Source: Lumnitzera littorea (lineage: Eukaryota > Streptophyta > Magnoliopsida > Myrtales > Combretaceae). From it: 64,000 nucleotides of DNA. The stretch covers positions 113,903,223 to 113,967,222 of the forward strand of contig JAMXBB010000004.1 in NCBI GenBank assembly GCA_024138015.1. The letters run 5' to 3'. The position numbers and the translations under genes were made by a program. Under the pieces are notes generated by a model. The model was not told where the DNA came from, made no database searches, and saw only the letters and a program-made list of their open reading frames with translations. This document shows positions 33,215 through 47,502 of this stretch, one piece after another (the stretch's first letter is position 1; the number at the start of each line of letters is the position of its first letter).

Positions 33215-36050
33215 ACACCCTAATTTCTCTAAGGAAGACTCATGTAAAGTAACATCAAAGAATAATTTAAAAGTCTAAACATAGATAATAAATAACAAAA
33301 AGGCTTAAGGATGCACAATATTTCGCTAAAATAGGTCATATAAGCCATAAAAAGACGGTCACTAGTCTAAGCTATTACAAATCTTTAAAATATATACTTA
33401 AGAGTCAAATATATAGTAAATGTTCACTCATGCTCTCATCTTTCCTTTGATAATCCCAAAGTTGCTAGTATTAACCTTAAGCATCCTACAACCCAACTCT
33501 AGCCATAAATCATGTTGTAATAACAAACTTTAAGGGGTAGCGATAACTGTTTAATGTGTAACTTTCCCATAGTACCAACAAGCAATTTACAAATAAATTA
33601 TTTAAACAAACATATGCAGTGTAGATAAGCATATGAAATGTGCACATCGTATATAACCTGCTAGCAATTGTGTAAAACACAATATTATGCCTATTGTTGC
33701 TTGAGTTATGAAGTATTTAGGCACGTTAGGACTCGGGTCTTTACATCTAACGTTCATTTAAATATCATCTTCTTTTAGTAAACTCATAGCAGCAGAGATG
33801 ACTCAACCTTAACTAGAGAGCGGTACTCTCTAGAGCTAAATAGATCCCAAAAGTTAAGGTAAAAACATGTTGTATTAGTATGTCGTACGATACAACAATA
33901 ATATAACACAAATATAGATCTAACATGCATAATCTCTTACTCTACTACATAATGCTAACACTCTTTTTCTATAATATTGCAAAAACATTAAATTCATGAT
34001 CGGTTCATATTAAGGCTAAATAATTATTATTCCAATTTACAAGTAACCAACTAAAATATATAATAGACACTTTAGAGCCCTATCTACAAATGCAATAACT
34101 AATTCTTAATTTTGATATATTATAATATTCTAGCACATAAGTACAACCAATACAAGCATATATAAGTACCCCAATTCTCCAAGCATAACCATTTTCATAG
34201 ATATAATTAATTAATGCTCTACACTACAAGCAAATACAAGATAAGACAAGGATTAGTATACTTACTCAGCCATACAATCTAGCAGTCACAGTTATTCTTA
34301 GTTAAGTCGATCCCTAGGTTCAAGCCACCTAAAGATTATAATTAAGTACACAAGTATTATGTCTTAAACTACGTAATTGTTCTTTCTCGTCCTAAACTTT
34401 CTGTTTTTACTGTTTTCATATTATGGTCATAACTTCTTTATTTTAAGTATGTCTTTAATGATTTTATAATCGTTTTCGAGTGTTTTTTAATTTGATGAAG
34501 TATTTTTAAGGTGTTTAGACTTATAGGAATTTTGTTTGGGCTAAAAAGTTCATTGGTCAATAGTGCTTGTTTGACCACCTTAGGGTTTAAGCCTAATTTT
34601 GGGTTTTGAGATTAGTTTTTGGTATTGGGCCTTACACTTGACTTTTTAAACTTTTATTTGAGTATTCTAAGTTAAATTTTGTCTCCAAATTTTATAGTTT
34701 TTAATTTTGGCTTTAATATTACTCTTGTTAAGCCTTAGCTTACTAAGGGGTCTATAAAGGATGTCTTGAATGGGCCGTAAGACTTAATGGCCTTCTTATA
34801 TTTTATTTTATAAACCTTTTAATTTAAAAATCAGATCTGATCACTAAGTTATTGGGTCCTAATCTTAACTCTTTTAGGACTTATTTTGCATTTTAGGGCC
34901 TTAAGCCTAATTTCACTTATCATTTTAGGCCTACGTCTACTAAAAACTTTAAGTTTAGTCCATTTATATTAAGGTTTTAGATTTGGTTGTTTTCATTAAT
35001 GGGAACCTTAATACCATTTTAAGTTCCTAATTACCAACTAAGCTAGTTTAAGCTACTAACTTATCATTATACTACTAAACTTAGTTAATTACACCTAAAT
35101 CATCCTTAACACTAATTTGTCTTGTTATTACATAATTAATCAAAATTTCAATATTTTTAGGCCTTCCAATAGTAGTAGTCAAGATGGTTTTTCTACAGCT
35201 CCTTCTACACTTCCAACATATCATTTACTCTAGTGCATTTTCTTGATTTAAATCACATTTTTACTCATTGTAAGTTAGTTTTATCACTTAATGTGATCAA
35301 AACAAGATGGTGGCATGCTTGTAAAAATAAGGTTATTGGGTTTTTCTTGTTGATTTGTTACTAAAATTTAATAACAACTTAACTACACTACATTTGATGC
35401 TACTACTTATGTCCTTAAGCTTAGTTCTTACATTATTTTAACTCACTCTACATTATGTTACTCTAAAACTCTAGAATATACATGTTCATGTATGTGTGTG
35501 TGTGTCTAAAGGGTGAAAACTTGCATAAATCTTAAGTAAAAACAAGAGAAACAAGGCTAAATAACTTATTGGAGTTAAGTGTGTTGGCCTTCCTTTTTCC
35601 AAGTGTGTTGTGGACTTAGTGTATATGTGAGAGAAAGTTTGTGTCGATAAGGTAGGGGAGTGTGTGAGGGTGGTGTAGTGCTTAATGGTAGGTGACTTGG
35701 TGGTATGGTGGTGAAATGGTGGCTGGTGGTGGGTAGTAGGTGGTCGAGAGAATATTTTGAGGTAAGGGTTTTGAGAGAGATTTTCTAAGAGTGTTTGTAA
35801 TGGATGAAATGAAATGGAAGAATAAAAAGAATGAGAGAGGTTGGCCGGCATGATCTCACAAAGGGATTAAGAGACAAGTGTGTGTCATTTTGGGGTTCAT
35901 GGTACATGGTCCTACATGTACTAAGGTACCTTACATACTTTTTACCAATTTGGGTATAATATTGTCTTCTAAAAGGAATTCCTTTAATATTATAACTAAT
36001 CCTTTTGTTTTTTTATCCCTATTGTGCTTATCATCTTGATAATTAAAATG
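33215..36050 (-). repeat. Long LTR, family C (copy C1)
   Basis: It aligns in order with 44187-47500: GTTAACACCC near the left end, AAGGGGTAGCGATAAC, the TTGGGCCTTACACTTGA block at 34625 (against 45748), GGATGTCTTGAATGGGCC at 34757 (against 45910), and the TTAAGCCTAATTTCACTTA block. The left edge complements the GGGCGTTA-type 3' end of plant Ty3/gypsy LTRs, implying minus orientation. A 121-codon His/Thr-rich open frame at 35486-35851 is low-complexity and not a gene. The right part runs into B1. Confidence 0.65.
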
Positions 36051-36059
36051 TAATGAAGG

Positions 36060-38000
36060 TTGGAGTTATCATTCGATCGTAGTTAGGAAAATGAGTTAAA
36101 TTATAACTAATTGAGTGAATTGATTATAATTTAGCTACTAATCTTTCAAAAAAACCAATTTTTATTAAAATAACTTTTGAAAACTAGAGATATAGATCCA
36201 GGGGTTACCCTATTAAATCCTAAACAGTGTTACTTTTAACTTTTTCGAATATAATTTTGCTTTTTAAATACCCTTCCAATAATATTTATAAGCTTTAATT
36301 AAAATTATACCTATTTACAAAAAATAAAGATTTAAAGAATTAACTATTAAAAGGGGAAAATTTTTCATTTTTTAAGTCGTTCTATTCGTACGGGTGCCTA
36401 CGTACTCACTATTCAAGATTAGACTTTCATAATTCGTTACGAAAAAATTTAAGCGGGTTGGTTGATTTTAAATTTGAAAAGTGACCGAGTTTACATCTCT
36501 TAGCCATTTTATTTTATTTAAGAAAAACACCTAAGAGAAAAAGAGTCTTAATTTGGTAATTTATTTTTTGGGGAAAATTCTAAAATATTATAATTTTTGA
36601 AAAAAAAGGTCCATTTATTTTTATTAATTTGAAAAAAAAAAAAAAGACTCCTAAGTGATAAAACTTCTTACAAAAATCCTAAAAAACCTAAATACAACTT
36701 TTCATGAAATATGCAATTACTATAACTAATATACTTAACTATAGAAAAGCTACTTAAACTATGGAAAATATGCCTAATTATAGAAAAAAAAACCCTAAAT
36801 CATGGAAAAGATATTTGAATAATAGAAAAGATATCTAAATTATAGAAAACATACCTAAAGAGTTTATTTAAAGGATTTTTCTAAGTGAGAGGACATCTTT
36901 ATTTATTATTATTAATTTTTTTACTTTTTTATTATTTTTATTTTTATTATATATTTTTTAGTAAAACATAAAAATAAGTAAACCAAACAAATTAAGCCTT
37001 TTCCTTTTTTTTTTCTTTTTACAATTATAAATAGAATATAATCATAACGATAATAACAATAACAACAATGACAATAAAAAGAAAAAGAATGTACGATATT
37101 ACAAAAATAAATAAAAACAAAGAAAACAAAATATGGAGAATAAAACACAAATCAAAACCAAACCAAAGTCAGATCAAGTTGGAGTTTGCACGAATCTTAG
37201 AAAAAAGGGTCATATAGAGAGAGAAAGTAGCATTGTGAGTGGATTTAAGTAATTGTGAGTGATAAGTTGATGGTTTGTAGTAAAATGGAATCTCCTATTT
37301 ATAGATATTATGGTCAAGTAAAGGATGCAAAATATTAAATGCAATATGATTTTCTTCCATGTTTAGGTTTGACGAACCTAGATAATACGTAATGCTAAAT
37401 ACAAAGCTGTGCATATAGGAATATGTCGAAGTATGTCCAACATGCGTAAGAGTGTACTTAGCACACTTAGAAGTGAGTTAGTAAATTATGTGGCCTGTGA
37501 CGTGACAATGATGTGACCTGTAATATGGTGATGATATGGCGATGAAATGAGAAAAGAAAATAAAAAAATGCATTTTGCACTTTCTATGGATTGAACCCAG
37601 AATCTCTAAATCATATACAATATTAAGTCCGAGTACTTATCTAGATGGGCAGTTGGTTTTTCCTTATTTGCACACATGGACTAAATCAATCTAGGTTAGA
37701 TTCAAATTTAAGCCTCGACCCAATGACCCTCTCATTATTTTATTATATTCCACTTAACTTTCCAAAAGATTTATTTATTTTTCTAAATCTTCTATTTTTT
37801 TGTATTCTTCTAAATTTTATATTTTTGTGATTTTTTTAATTTTTTAATTTTTTTAACTCTTCTTAAATCTTCTATTTTTTGTATTTTTCTAAATTTACTA
37901 TTTTTTTTTCTTATTTTTCTAATTTTTTGCATTTGTCCTAATTTAAGATCCTATTCTAAAGATTTTGAAAAATAAAAGGGTAAAAAATGGAGTGTCTACA
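36060..38000 (-). repeat. Long LTR, family B (copy B1), Tat/Ogre-like
   Basis: The right end GTGTCTACA gives a minus-strand start of TGTAGACACT, shared with B2 and B3. A conserved CCTACGTACTCACTATTC block at about 36397-36414 matches B3 at 52153-52170. A minus-strand TATA box (TATAAATAG) lies at 37295-37303 and a tRNA-like module at 37585-37655. The left border is approximate. It sits between C1 and undefined sequence, possibly nested in C1. Confidence 0.65.
37585..37655 (-). repeat. tRNA-like A/B-box module in LTR B1
   Basis: On the minus strand, GCCCATCTAGATAAGTAC (37633-37650, A-box-like) is followed by GGGTTCAATCC (37588-37598, B-box-like). The same arrangement occurs in B2 and B3. This looks like an embedded tRNA-derived SINE relic rather than a functional tRNA. 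Confidence 0.45.
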
Positions 38001-39425
38001 TGTTCATATAAGAATTTCAAATTGCTAACCAGATTAAGTTTGGTCAATTGATGTAGAAAATATTAAGAGTAAGAAAAATAGTGAGAGAAAGGGTGGAAAC
38101 AAAAATAGGGAAATTTAGTGTACAAATTAGGGTTTTTGCGTATTGCTAGAGAAAACAACAACCTAGGAGCGAACCTAGCCACCTAGAGATAAAGGAGGTG
38201 ACACCAACTTAGGAAGACAAAACCCAACACTCAGATAATGGCTAGAGTTGCAAGTAATGATGGGTTTCGGTTTTGGCTATTTTTTATTTTATTTTTCTAA
38301 AAATAGCAAACGAGTTCTAAAAATTTTGAAATTTGATTTTCCTACGTATTTTTGCATAAAGAATTTAAATCTTTAATCAGATTTTTTAAATTTGTCTTTG
38401 AGAAAAACATCTTGTGCAGTAATGTTCAATTAAGTTTTTTGTAAGATCAATTCATGTAATTTCAACTTAAAATTTTATGGATATACTCCTAAGATGTTAT
38501 GTTTTGATGTGATGTGGTTAGATTTTTAAAATTTAGTTACTAGATTTTTGAGAAAATTGTGTTTTCATGTAATCGATGCACTGGACAGGGTATCTTGTTA
38601 AGGAGCTCGATCTACACTTGATAAAATTAAGGTACAATCTATATTTATCTACATGCAACAGTTGAAAGTGCCTTAATATGAATTTAGGAAGGATGATTTT
38701 TAAGTAAAAATAAGTATTTAGTGATGTAAGGTTAAATTTTCCAAGTATTTAATATACTTGTAAACTAATGGATAATATGATTAAGAAAAGAAATAAATGA
38801 TTGAAGTATTAGTTGATACTTAATGCATATGTAGGGTTTAGACTTTTGGAAATGAAGGGTGAGTGTAGTATATGTAAAGTAGTTAAACGTACTAGTAGTA
38901 GTAGGGTTAAAAACTGTATTAGAAAGTAAGTTGGAATGTAATCTGGTGTAAAATGATGAATACACTAGAAATTGGATCTAGATAAAAATGTGGCCATCCT
39001 TAAACTCTATACTATTTCTAGAGAATAAAATGTGAGTTAGAAACTTCCTAAATAAGAATCTAATCTTGAACAATAGGTTAGAAAATTCATCAAAAACTGG
39101 GTCAGAATATAGTCTAGTATTGAATATCTTTTATCACACCAAAAGTCTGATAGCAAATCAACCAACAATTTGTATATGAATTCTATACTTTTATCAAAGT
39201 TAGTAAATGAGTTAGAAGCCACTTGGACTATAGCCTATACCACAAGGCTGGGTCAGAACCTAGGTCAGAAACTCAATCAGAAAAGTAATTTGATGGAAGA
39301 TACAAAATGTAAGAGCAACTAGAATTTTGAAAATAGTTGGTATTGAATATTGGATCGTTTGGAGATGGAGAGTAGATCAGAAAGTCGCTTAATTATACTT
39401 TCTAAAAATTTACTAAAGTTAGTAT
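38001..39425. other. Repeat-derived sequence, unassigned
   Basis: AT-rich, no gene. By length it could be the remainder of the C1 LTR interrupted by B1 (2.8 + 1.4 kb, close to the 4.3 kb of C2), but the alignment is not convincing by eye. Confidence 0.3.
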
Positions 39426-42400
39426 CATGACCTTATAAGGGGCCTAATAGGATTGCTTAAAATCTTCATATCGCATATATACCCATGATATGAAAATCAT
39501 CTTATAAGTCAGAGATTACAAGACTCTAAATAATTATTTACTAGGGTTTTCGATTTTTAATTTATTAAATCATCATAATATATAAATAACTATGGATATC
39601 CAATAATCCACAGTTCTTCATAACCATAGTGAATCGATACCCCCTATTAAATGATAAGAGCGGGTTGTAAAAACCTAAAATTTACACTTAATGAAATTGT
39701 AAAATCTAAATATAAGAGTAGTATTTACATTTAAAGTCTCAAACAAACTATACAATCTATGTTTAGTTATAACCTCTAAAACATCTCAATACTTGCTCTC
39801 AATGCTCAACTCTTAACCCATACTCGATTATCTATCAACTTGTACAAGAAATCTGTTAGGGAGTAAGCTATACAAGCTTAGTGAGTTATCCATCATACTA
39901 TACTTGCAAGCATGTTATCAAATAATTTATTAACAAATATACAAATGTATGAACAAGCAGTATGTCAAACAATATATACAGTTGACTGATACTGTATATA
40001 ACATTAGATTTAACGCCCTCCGAAGTAAAGGTTAGAGATTCATTGGCACCAATTACAACCAGGTTTTAGCACATGGGTTTTTAACCATAAACTTGAATTC
40101 CGTATGTCACAAAATAGATTTTCTTTTCAAAGAAATTTAATAATACATAAAATCCCAAGTCTACAAGTGAGGTGGCCTCCATAGTTTACACTCATGCCCT
40201 ATAACGGAGGTCTCTAAACTTGACCCTCGACTATACGGTTGACGTCTCTAACGCCTAGTAAGCCCATAGGATAGGGTAAGGTTATGTTGTATAAGTGCAC
40301 TATACTAAACATTTTAATTTAATATATAAGAACAACCCCTGCATGGCCTTTCTTTACCACTACATAAGGTGACGGCCATAATGCATGGTTGATGTATGAT
40401 CCTTTTAATTTAAGATGGGCCAAATATAATTAAGTCAAATTATTGGACAATCAATCAATGTCAGCAGACCATTCAAATCTTGCAATAGTCAATCTTACAA
40501 CAAAATCTTTAATTATCATATTTAACAATATTTTGCACAATAATCAAGTATAAAGTTATTGAGAGTACTTACTTGGCTAAAGCCGATATGAATCCTAGCA
40601 ATTGATAGACAACTTGCCCTTCTGATTGATATCTATCAATAAATAGAAATGAAAGTAACTTAGTAAGTATCTAGATGTTGTACTAAACGGCCTAACTAAC
40701 TCATTATCTATCTTATGATTCTCATATCTACTTAGGTTTTGAATTTCATTTAACTTTTTAGTTTTGCTTTAAATGTTTACATTTTTATAGCTAGTTCTTA
40801 ACGAGTTTATATTATTGTATTCAATGGATAACAACATATAGTTTATTTAAGATTATATAAGTTCAGATTATCTAACTATTTATGAGTTTTGTATCGATAT
40901 TTTGTTATAACCTAATTTAATTATAGTATTCGTGTATAGCAAAACAGATATTAGTGTAATGATAGATACATATCAAATAAAGTAATAAAGTTAGTTAGAA
41001 CATCTTAAAATTGTATAATTAGATAACTAAAAGCTATAGTTTTGTCATACTTTAATATCATTGTAACTTTATATTGTGTGTGTATATAAATATATATATT
41101 CAATTTATTTCCTATAAGTATATGATTCTATCTTATTATGACCATCATCATCATCATCATTATTATTAAGTGTTATTATTGTTACCATTTTATATTCACA
41201 TATATCGTTATTATATATGAAAGTATTTCTTCTTTGAAGTACTTTGACTTTTAAATACGCAAGTATATGTATAACACCTTGATCTTTTGAAGAACTTTGT
41301 ATCTTATAATTGTATCTTATTTGCGCTTTATGATATGTATTTATCAATTTCCCTTTGTAGGAATTTATATGTATGCTTGTAAATAATTGCATTTAGTTAT
41401 TTCTTTATTTAGTTGGAGCTTTATCCTAATTATTTATTTATATGATCATATTACTGAAATAATGTAATCCATTTATTTATATCTTTCAATTTTTCTCTTA
41501 AATTTTAAATTGCATATAACTTTTTTATTTTAACTTCGATTTTTATGAGCTTATAGTCGATTTTTATCATTTTCAGATGTATTTTCACATAGTAGGGTCC
41601 GTTTTAGACATTAAAATCCGCATTTTCTAAGATAAGACTAAATTGCTATAAATTTAATTATTTTGACTCAAATATTTTTATTTAAAAATTTTCAAGTTTT
41701 TTTTATTATTTTATGACTTAGTTAATTTTCTAAATTTTATATTTTGTGATTTCTTATTTTTTGTTGTAATTTATGTAGTCTTCAATATTTTCTTATTTTA
41801 AGCTTGGTTTACTATTTATTGTAATTTTGTTATTATTATTAATTTACTTAATTAATTATTATTATTATTATTATTCTATGATTATTTTGAATTTTCAGTT
41901 TAAGTATTTAATTGGAATCAAATTGCTGATGTGACACTATTTTAGTGGTCCATATGGCATTTTATTAAATTTTCTTGATTTTTAGACTTCTTATATTTTA
42001 TATTATTATTAAGTACATTTATATATTATTATATTTAATTAATTGTTAGCTTATGGGCCTTAATTATCTATTATAAGTTTCAGCCCATTATATTTGTGTA
42101 TATATCTTATTATATTATATTAAATAAGTATACATTGTATATGTATAATTATATATAAGTACTTATGTGTTTATGTACATATATGTATTCTTAATTATTT
42201 TATTATACTTGATATTTTATTATATGTACTTTTATTTAATATCTTATTATATACACTCATACATATACACATGTACATATGTATTCTTATTATATTATTA
42301 TACTTAATACACTATTAGATATACTTATACTTAGTATATTAGTATATATACTTATACATATATACATGTTTACATACATATGTCTATATATGTAGGCATA

Positions 42401-42792
42401 TGTATGTACATGTATTTATACATATATAACACTTTTATTTTACGTATTTATGCACGTATACATATACATTTTCATGTATTCGTACCTAATTTTATACATA
42501 CTTTTATACGCATAGATTTATGTATTTTTATATTTTATTGATGTATTCTTAAGGATCTTTCAATATATATAATATCTATACATGCTCATATTTTCAATTT
42601 TATACCTACACACATATATATATTAAGTATTTTATATATGTGTGTTTATGTTCATGTTAAACTATATATATATATATATATATATGTTATTGCTATAACT
42701 ATATATATGAATATATATATATATATAAATACATGTATACGGTTTACATATGTATGTATAAGAATATACGGTTTACATATGTATGTATAAGA

Positions 42793-42823
<31 letters not shown>

Positions 42824-44180
42824 TCTATCTATACATAAATAGTACACAGATACATATAACAAAGTTTTCAAAATAAATGAATTACACATCTAAAGTTAAC
42901 ATATTTGCATATAACTTCTAAATCCTTATACTAAAATATATACTAACTATATCAAAAATATGATGGAACAAAATATATCAAGAAAGTACATAAAACCTAT
43001 TTTCACATAAAAGATTACTATTAATATTATGTAGAGTAACTATAATTACTTACCTTAATATATATTTTAGTGAATAATTTCCCTCTTAATCCTTCCTTTT
43101 TGTGCTAAAAGTTAGGTAGTTTGATATTAAGATTTGTAGGTAAGAGAATAGACAAGAAAATGAAGGAGAAATGAGGGAAGAAGATGAGAGAAAATTTGTA
43201 TATGTGTGTTGGTCTAAATAGAAAGAAAAAGTGAGTTAATCATGTGTGTAATTTGAAGAAAAAGTCAGAAAGTTAAAAAAGAATCTAGGGAGACACTTGG
43301 TTTATGAAAAAAAGGAAAAAATTGGGAATGAAAAATAAAAGAAAAAGAAGAGTAAAGGGAATTAAATGCATTTGAAAATAACATGTTGACTTTGAGTTGA
43401 AATGTTGACTTTGACATGGTTAAGTGATGACTTGGTTAACTCTTAAAATATTATATGTATTTATTATATACATTTTGGAAATAAAAAGAAAATAGAGGAA
43501 AAAGATGAAGAAAGAGGGAAAATAAAGAATTAAATGTAATAAATTAATAGAACAAATATTTGAATTTTCCTAAAATATTTCTAACCCTATAAATAATATT
43601 TAGAATAATAAATAATATAACTATAAGGAAAATTATAAATTATGATTTTAATATCTACTATATATTGTCTGAATAACAAATAAATGTCTAAATTGACATA
43701 ATACTAATTTATCCATATAAATATAAGGTTAATATTAGTTATAAAATAATATTATAATTTTTAATGAATTAATATAGTATTTTTACTTTTTTAAGCATTT
43801 AGAAATTATCCCTAATTATTCGTTAGCGATTTTACGCAATTTGGTATATCAATCAATTAACTTAGGGTTTTATCGCCTTCGTAACAAATTAGTACATTTA
43901 TAAGCTTGAAGTTTTGGTTTTAGGGTTTTGATTAAGTTTGAGTTTGATTTCTCATATGTATACGTGGATAGAATTTAGGGTTTTCATAAGCAATTAAAGT
44001 TTTTTTCAAATTCAAGGTCAATCTCTTACAGTTACACATATTTAAGGTTTAAGGTTTTGTATGTGATTAGAGTTTCAATTAATAAGTTAAGGTTTTTCAT
44101 ATTCATTTTAGGTTTAGAATTAAAATTTAGTCGGTTTTAAACTTAGTAGCTGTATCAAATTAGGGAAATCATCTATATCA
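39426..44180 (-). repeat. Long LTR, family C/D (copy D1)
   Basis: The left end (CCTTATAAGGGGCCTAATAG, then TATCGCATATATACC.ATGATATGAAA) matches the left end of C2 at 44195-44290. The middle (GTACAAG, GGGAGTAAGCTATACAAGC, TTTAACGCCCTCCGAAGTAA, CATTTTCAGATGTATTTTC) matches D2 at 62037-63130. Microsatellites have expanded inside: CAT/TTA runs near 41143-41168 and 41845-41876, and TA runs at 42663-42685 and 42793-42821. No internal coding region. Confidence 0.65.
42739..42796 (+). repeat. Perfect 29-bp tandem duplication
   Basis: ACGGTTTACATATGTATGTA and the following nine bases occur twice without mismatch (42739-42767 and 42768-42796), within TA-rich DNA. A recent slippage or unequal-exchange event. 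Confidence 0.9.
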
Positions 44181-44186
44181 CACATA

Positions 44187-47100
44187 ACGCCCCATAAAAG
44201 GACTTGATAGTTTTTCTTAAAATCTCCATATCATGTATGTACTTATGATATAAAGAATGCCTTGTAAGTTAGAGGTTACAAAACTCTAACTATTAAGTTT
44301 CTAAGAGTATTTATTCATTTTACTTACATTTACATATTTATATAAGTAACTAGGGTAACCTAACAATCCACAATCCACTAAGATAGCAGAGAGTCAAAAT
44401 TACCTACCAAATAATAAGACGAGATAATTAAATTTCTATAGTATTAAGAGTTACTAAATATTATAAAGATCTAGCTTAACTAATACAACCTACCAAAGTA
44501 ATCTTATCCGTCTAATCCAGCTGCTATAGGAACACGTTGCATTCTGATCTTAATCTATTCTCAACTTTTGGTTACCTACAAAAAGGAACTATTAGGGGGT
44601 AAGCATACCATAACTTAGTGAGTTTATCTCTCGTCACTACCGTTTAAGCAAGTTATCAAGCACTATTAACAAACATGCAGTTTAGCTACATACAAAATGA
44701 ATGCACACGCAGTGAATACAAGCAACACATCTATGGGGCTCCAGAACCATGGACAGTGTAAATTTGCATCATCTACATGTCAATTATCCCCCATACTTAA
44801 TCGTACGAGGCACCTCACCTTACCTACATGAAGTTGTCTATAGGTACTGTCCCAATAGACGAAACTTAACTATTACCCTAATCGAGAATACCATACTAAT
44901 CAATTAGGTGTACCCCATTTAGGGCTATCAACTATTAACAATCAACATAATACCTTATAAGCTCACTATCAACAAATCCATATAATGCCCAACGGGTTAA
45001 ATCATGTGAGTCTTAACTCAAGCTACTTGCTATCAATCAATTGAAGATAATCTACTAGCTTTAGCTTTGCCTCAACAAGTAAAATGTCACAAGAAATTGC
45101 TATGAGTACTCACTAAGTTCAGAAATCTTTCTTTGAATTGTAAAGTATTTCAAAAATGTATTTTAGCAAATTTTTTAGAAAACTCAACAAAGCTATAGAC
45201 ATCACAATCTACAACTAATGGATCATAGGCATACGATAGGTATATCCAGTTATTTTGGCCAAATATTTAAACTTACCAAGTTCAATAAGGCAATCACACA
45301 GATGTTAACATATAGAATAACTAGAAGCGATAGAACATCAAGCAATTATCAAAGCAAGTAGTAGTTCATCAAAACTCCCTCACCTAGCCTACTTGTCCTG
45401 AACTTCAGGGTTCCTGAATTAGAAATTAAGCTACCTAAAACATAATAATATTGTATATGTAAGTAATTGGAAGAGGGTTTCTTCAAGAACCTAAAAGTCT
45501 ACCTAATTACCGAAGCCCACCCTAATCCTCAAGTACAGTTAAAACTTGTTTTCGTTTTAACTTCTTTATTTTAAGTCTGTATTTTGCATTCTTATAGTCG
45601 ATTTAATCGTTTTTTATTGTTCTTTCATTTCACAAGGTCATTTTTAGCTTTAAGGTCAGTAAGTTTTTGATTTGGGTCTTGTAAGTTCGTGCACCCAAAA
45701 GGTCAATTTAGTTAATTTCGAGCTTTAAGCTTAGTTTTTAATCTTGGGCCTTACACTTGATATTTTAGGCTTCCTTTTAAGTATTTTTATTGAACTTTTT
45801 TTACCCAATACTTTAAATTTTCATCTTAGGCCTTAGTGTTGCTCTTATGGGCCTAAACAAACTCTTTTCTTAAGTTTAAAACTTCAACTCATTAAGGAGC
45901 CTATAGCAGATGTCTTGGATGGGCCTTAAGGTTTAGTATGCCTTTCAAATATCTTCCTTTGAGTCTTTTTAAGTTAGGTTTAGATCTGGTCACATATTAT
46001 TTAGGCCTATATTTTGGTTTTCTTAATGCTCTTTAGGCTTATTTTACAATTTAAAACCTTAAGCCCAACCTTACTTACCTTTTTGGACTTAAGCCTAGTA
46101 TTGGCCTTAAGTTTAGTCCGCTTTTCACAAAGTTACAGATCTGGTTACGAGTGATTAAGTTGGCTCAAGGCTCAGTTTATGGGCCTTTCGGTTGAATTTA
46201 GGCTTAGTTCATGTCCTAGGGATCATATCTTGATTTATTCTAATCTAATGGGCCTAATAGTTTACAAAAATGATTAAATGACTCATTTTATCATGAGTTT
46301 TAGATCTGATACTAATGATTCATTAGGTCTCAAGTAGGTTTTTCTAAACCTAATGTTCGTTTTAGGCCTAACTACTCACTATAGACCTTATTTAGCTTCT
46401 TATCTTATAAGATTAAGTCTTAAATCCTAATTATCTTTAATTAATCATGTGATTAACCCATTAATAAAAATTGTATAGCATGTTTTTCAACATGTTTGAG
46501 GTGGTTTAAGATGATTTCTTAGGGTTTTCTATACATCATGTACTCAACTTGCTAGAATATACATCAAACTACCATTAAACTACACCTAAAACCATTTCCT
46601 ACCAAAATAAACATGAGAAATAAAAAAATATAGTGGGGATATACATACATATGTTTTGGCCTTAGCATAGGAATGAAGGTATGATGATAATTCTTCTACT
46701 TTTCTTCAAGTTATCGTCTTATTATATCTTATGTGTTTCTAAAGTTATATATAACATGTTTAATACATTAAAAATCTAAGAAAATACACATGTATAGACA
46801 TGTAAACATTGTAAACATTGATGGTATTTTAATAATTTTTTTCTTAGTTATTAAGCCTAGGAACCATGCTCATAAACTCAAACTAAAAGGAAAGTTGAAA
46901 AGGTACAAGTTAACTTCGGTGGAAATTCCAAGGGTCTCATTTCACTTTGTTTTTGGAAAACGAAACAAACTCTTTTGGTGAAATATGTTTGTTGTCAAGA
47001 AAGGGAGATGAAAGGGGATTCAAATGCAAGTGGTTTTGTGTCATTTGGAGGTAGTAGTGGAGAGTTATAGCCTAGGGCATTTGGGTGCATATCCAAGTCT

Positions 47101-47502
47101 GAGAAGCTTACTCTTGTTTCCTTCCTTCTTGTTTTTCTTTTGTTTTCGAATTATGTGTTTAAACAATGCTATTAGAGTTTATTCTAAGGAAGAAGATAGA
47201 GTAAAATGCAAATGGAGGGGTTAAAAAGAGGTTGATTATGAGTAGGTATGGTAGGGAATAAATTCCTTCCATTCTCGGTTGCATAATAGAAGCATAAGTG
47301 CGGACTAATTTGCTTTTTATGATTTTTACCAATTAAGGCAATGGTTTGTCTACTAAAAGTGAGTTGTCCCTTGTTTCCCCAACTAATTATCTTGTCCTAT
47401 ATAGTTAATTGTGATTATCTTTAGCTAATTATGATGCATGAATGCATGTAGATAATTAGAATGCAATTTAAGCTTACGACTCCAATTACTAGTATAGATA
47501 AC
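44187..47502 (-). repeat. Long LTR, family C (copy C2), left part
   Basis: It begins CATAACGCCCCATAAAAGGA (the complement of a GGGCGTTA-type LTR 3' end) and follows D1 directly. It aligns with C1 over 2.8 kb. It is interrupted at 47502 by the A2 solo LTR; the 5-bp duplication ATAAC at 47498-47502 belongs to that insertion. Sequence continues at 50625. Confidence 0.65.
47498..47502. other. Target-site duplication, left (ATAAC)
   Basis: ATAAC immediately precedes the TGTCACGCCC end of A2 and is repeated exactly at 50625-50629. Confidence 0.9.

Noticed and set aside
35486..35851. 121-codon minus-strand open frame, the longest in the window along with two of 111 codons
   Set aside because: It is a His/Thr/Pro low-complexity translation of GGTGG/GTGTG-rich sequence inside LTR C1. 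Not kept in C2.
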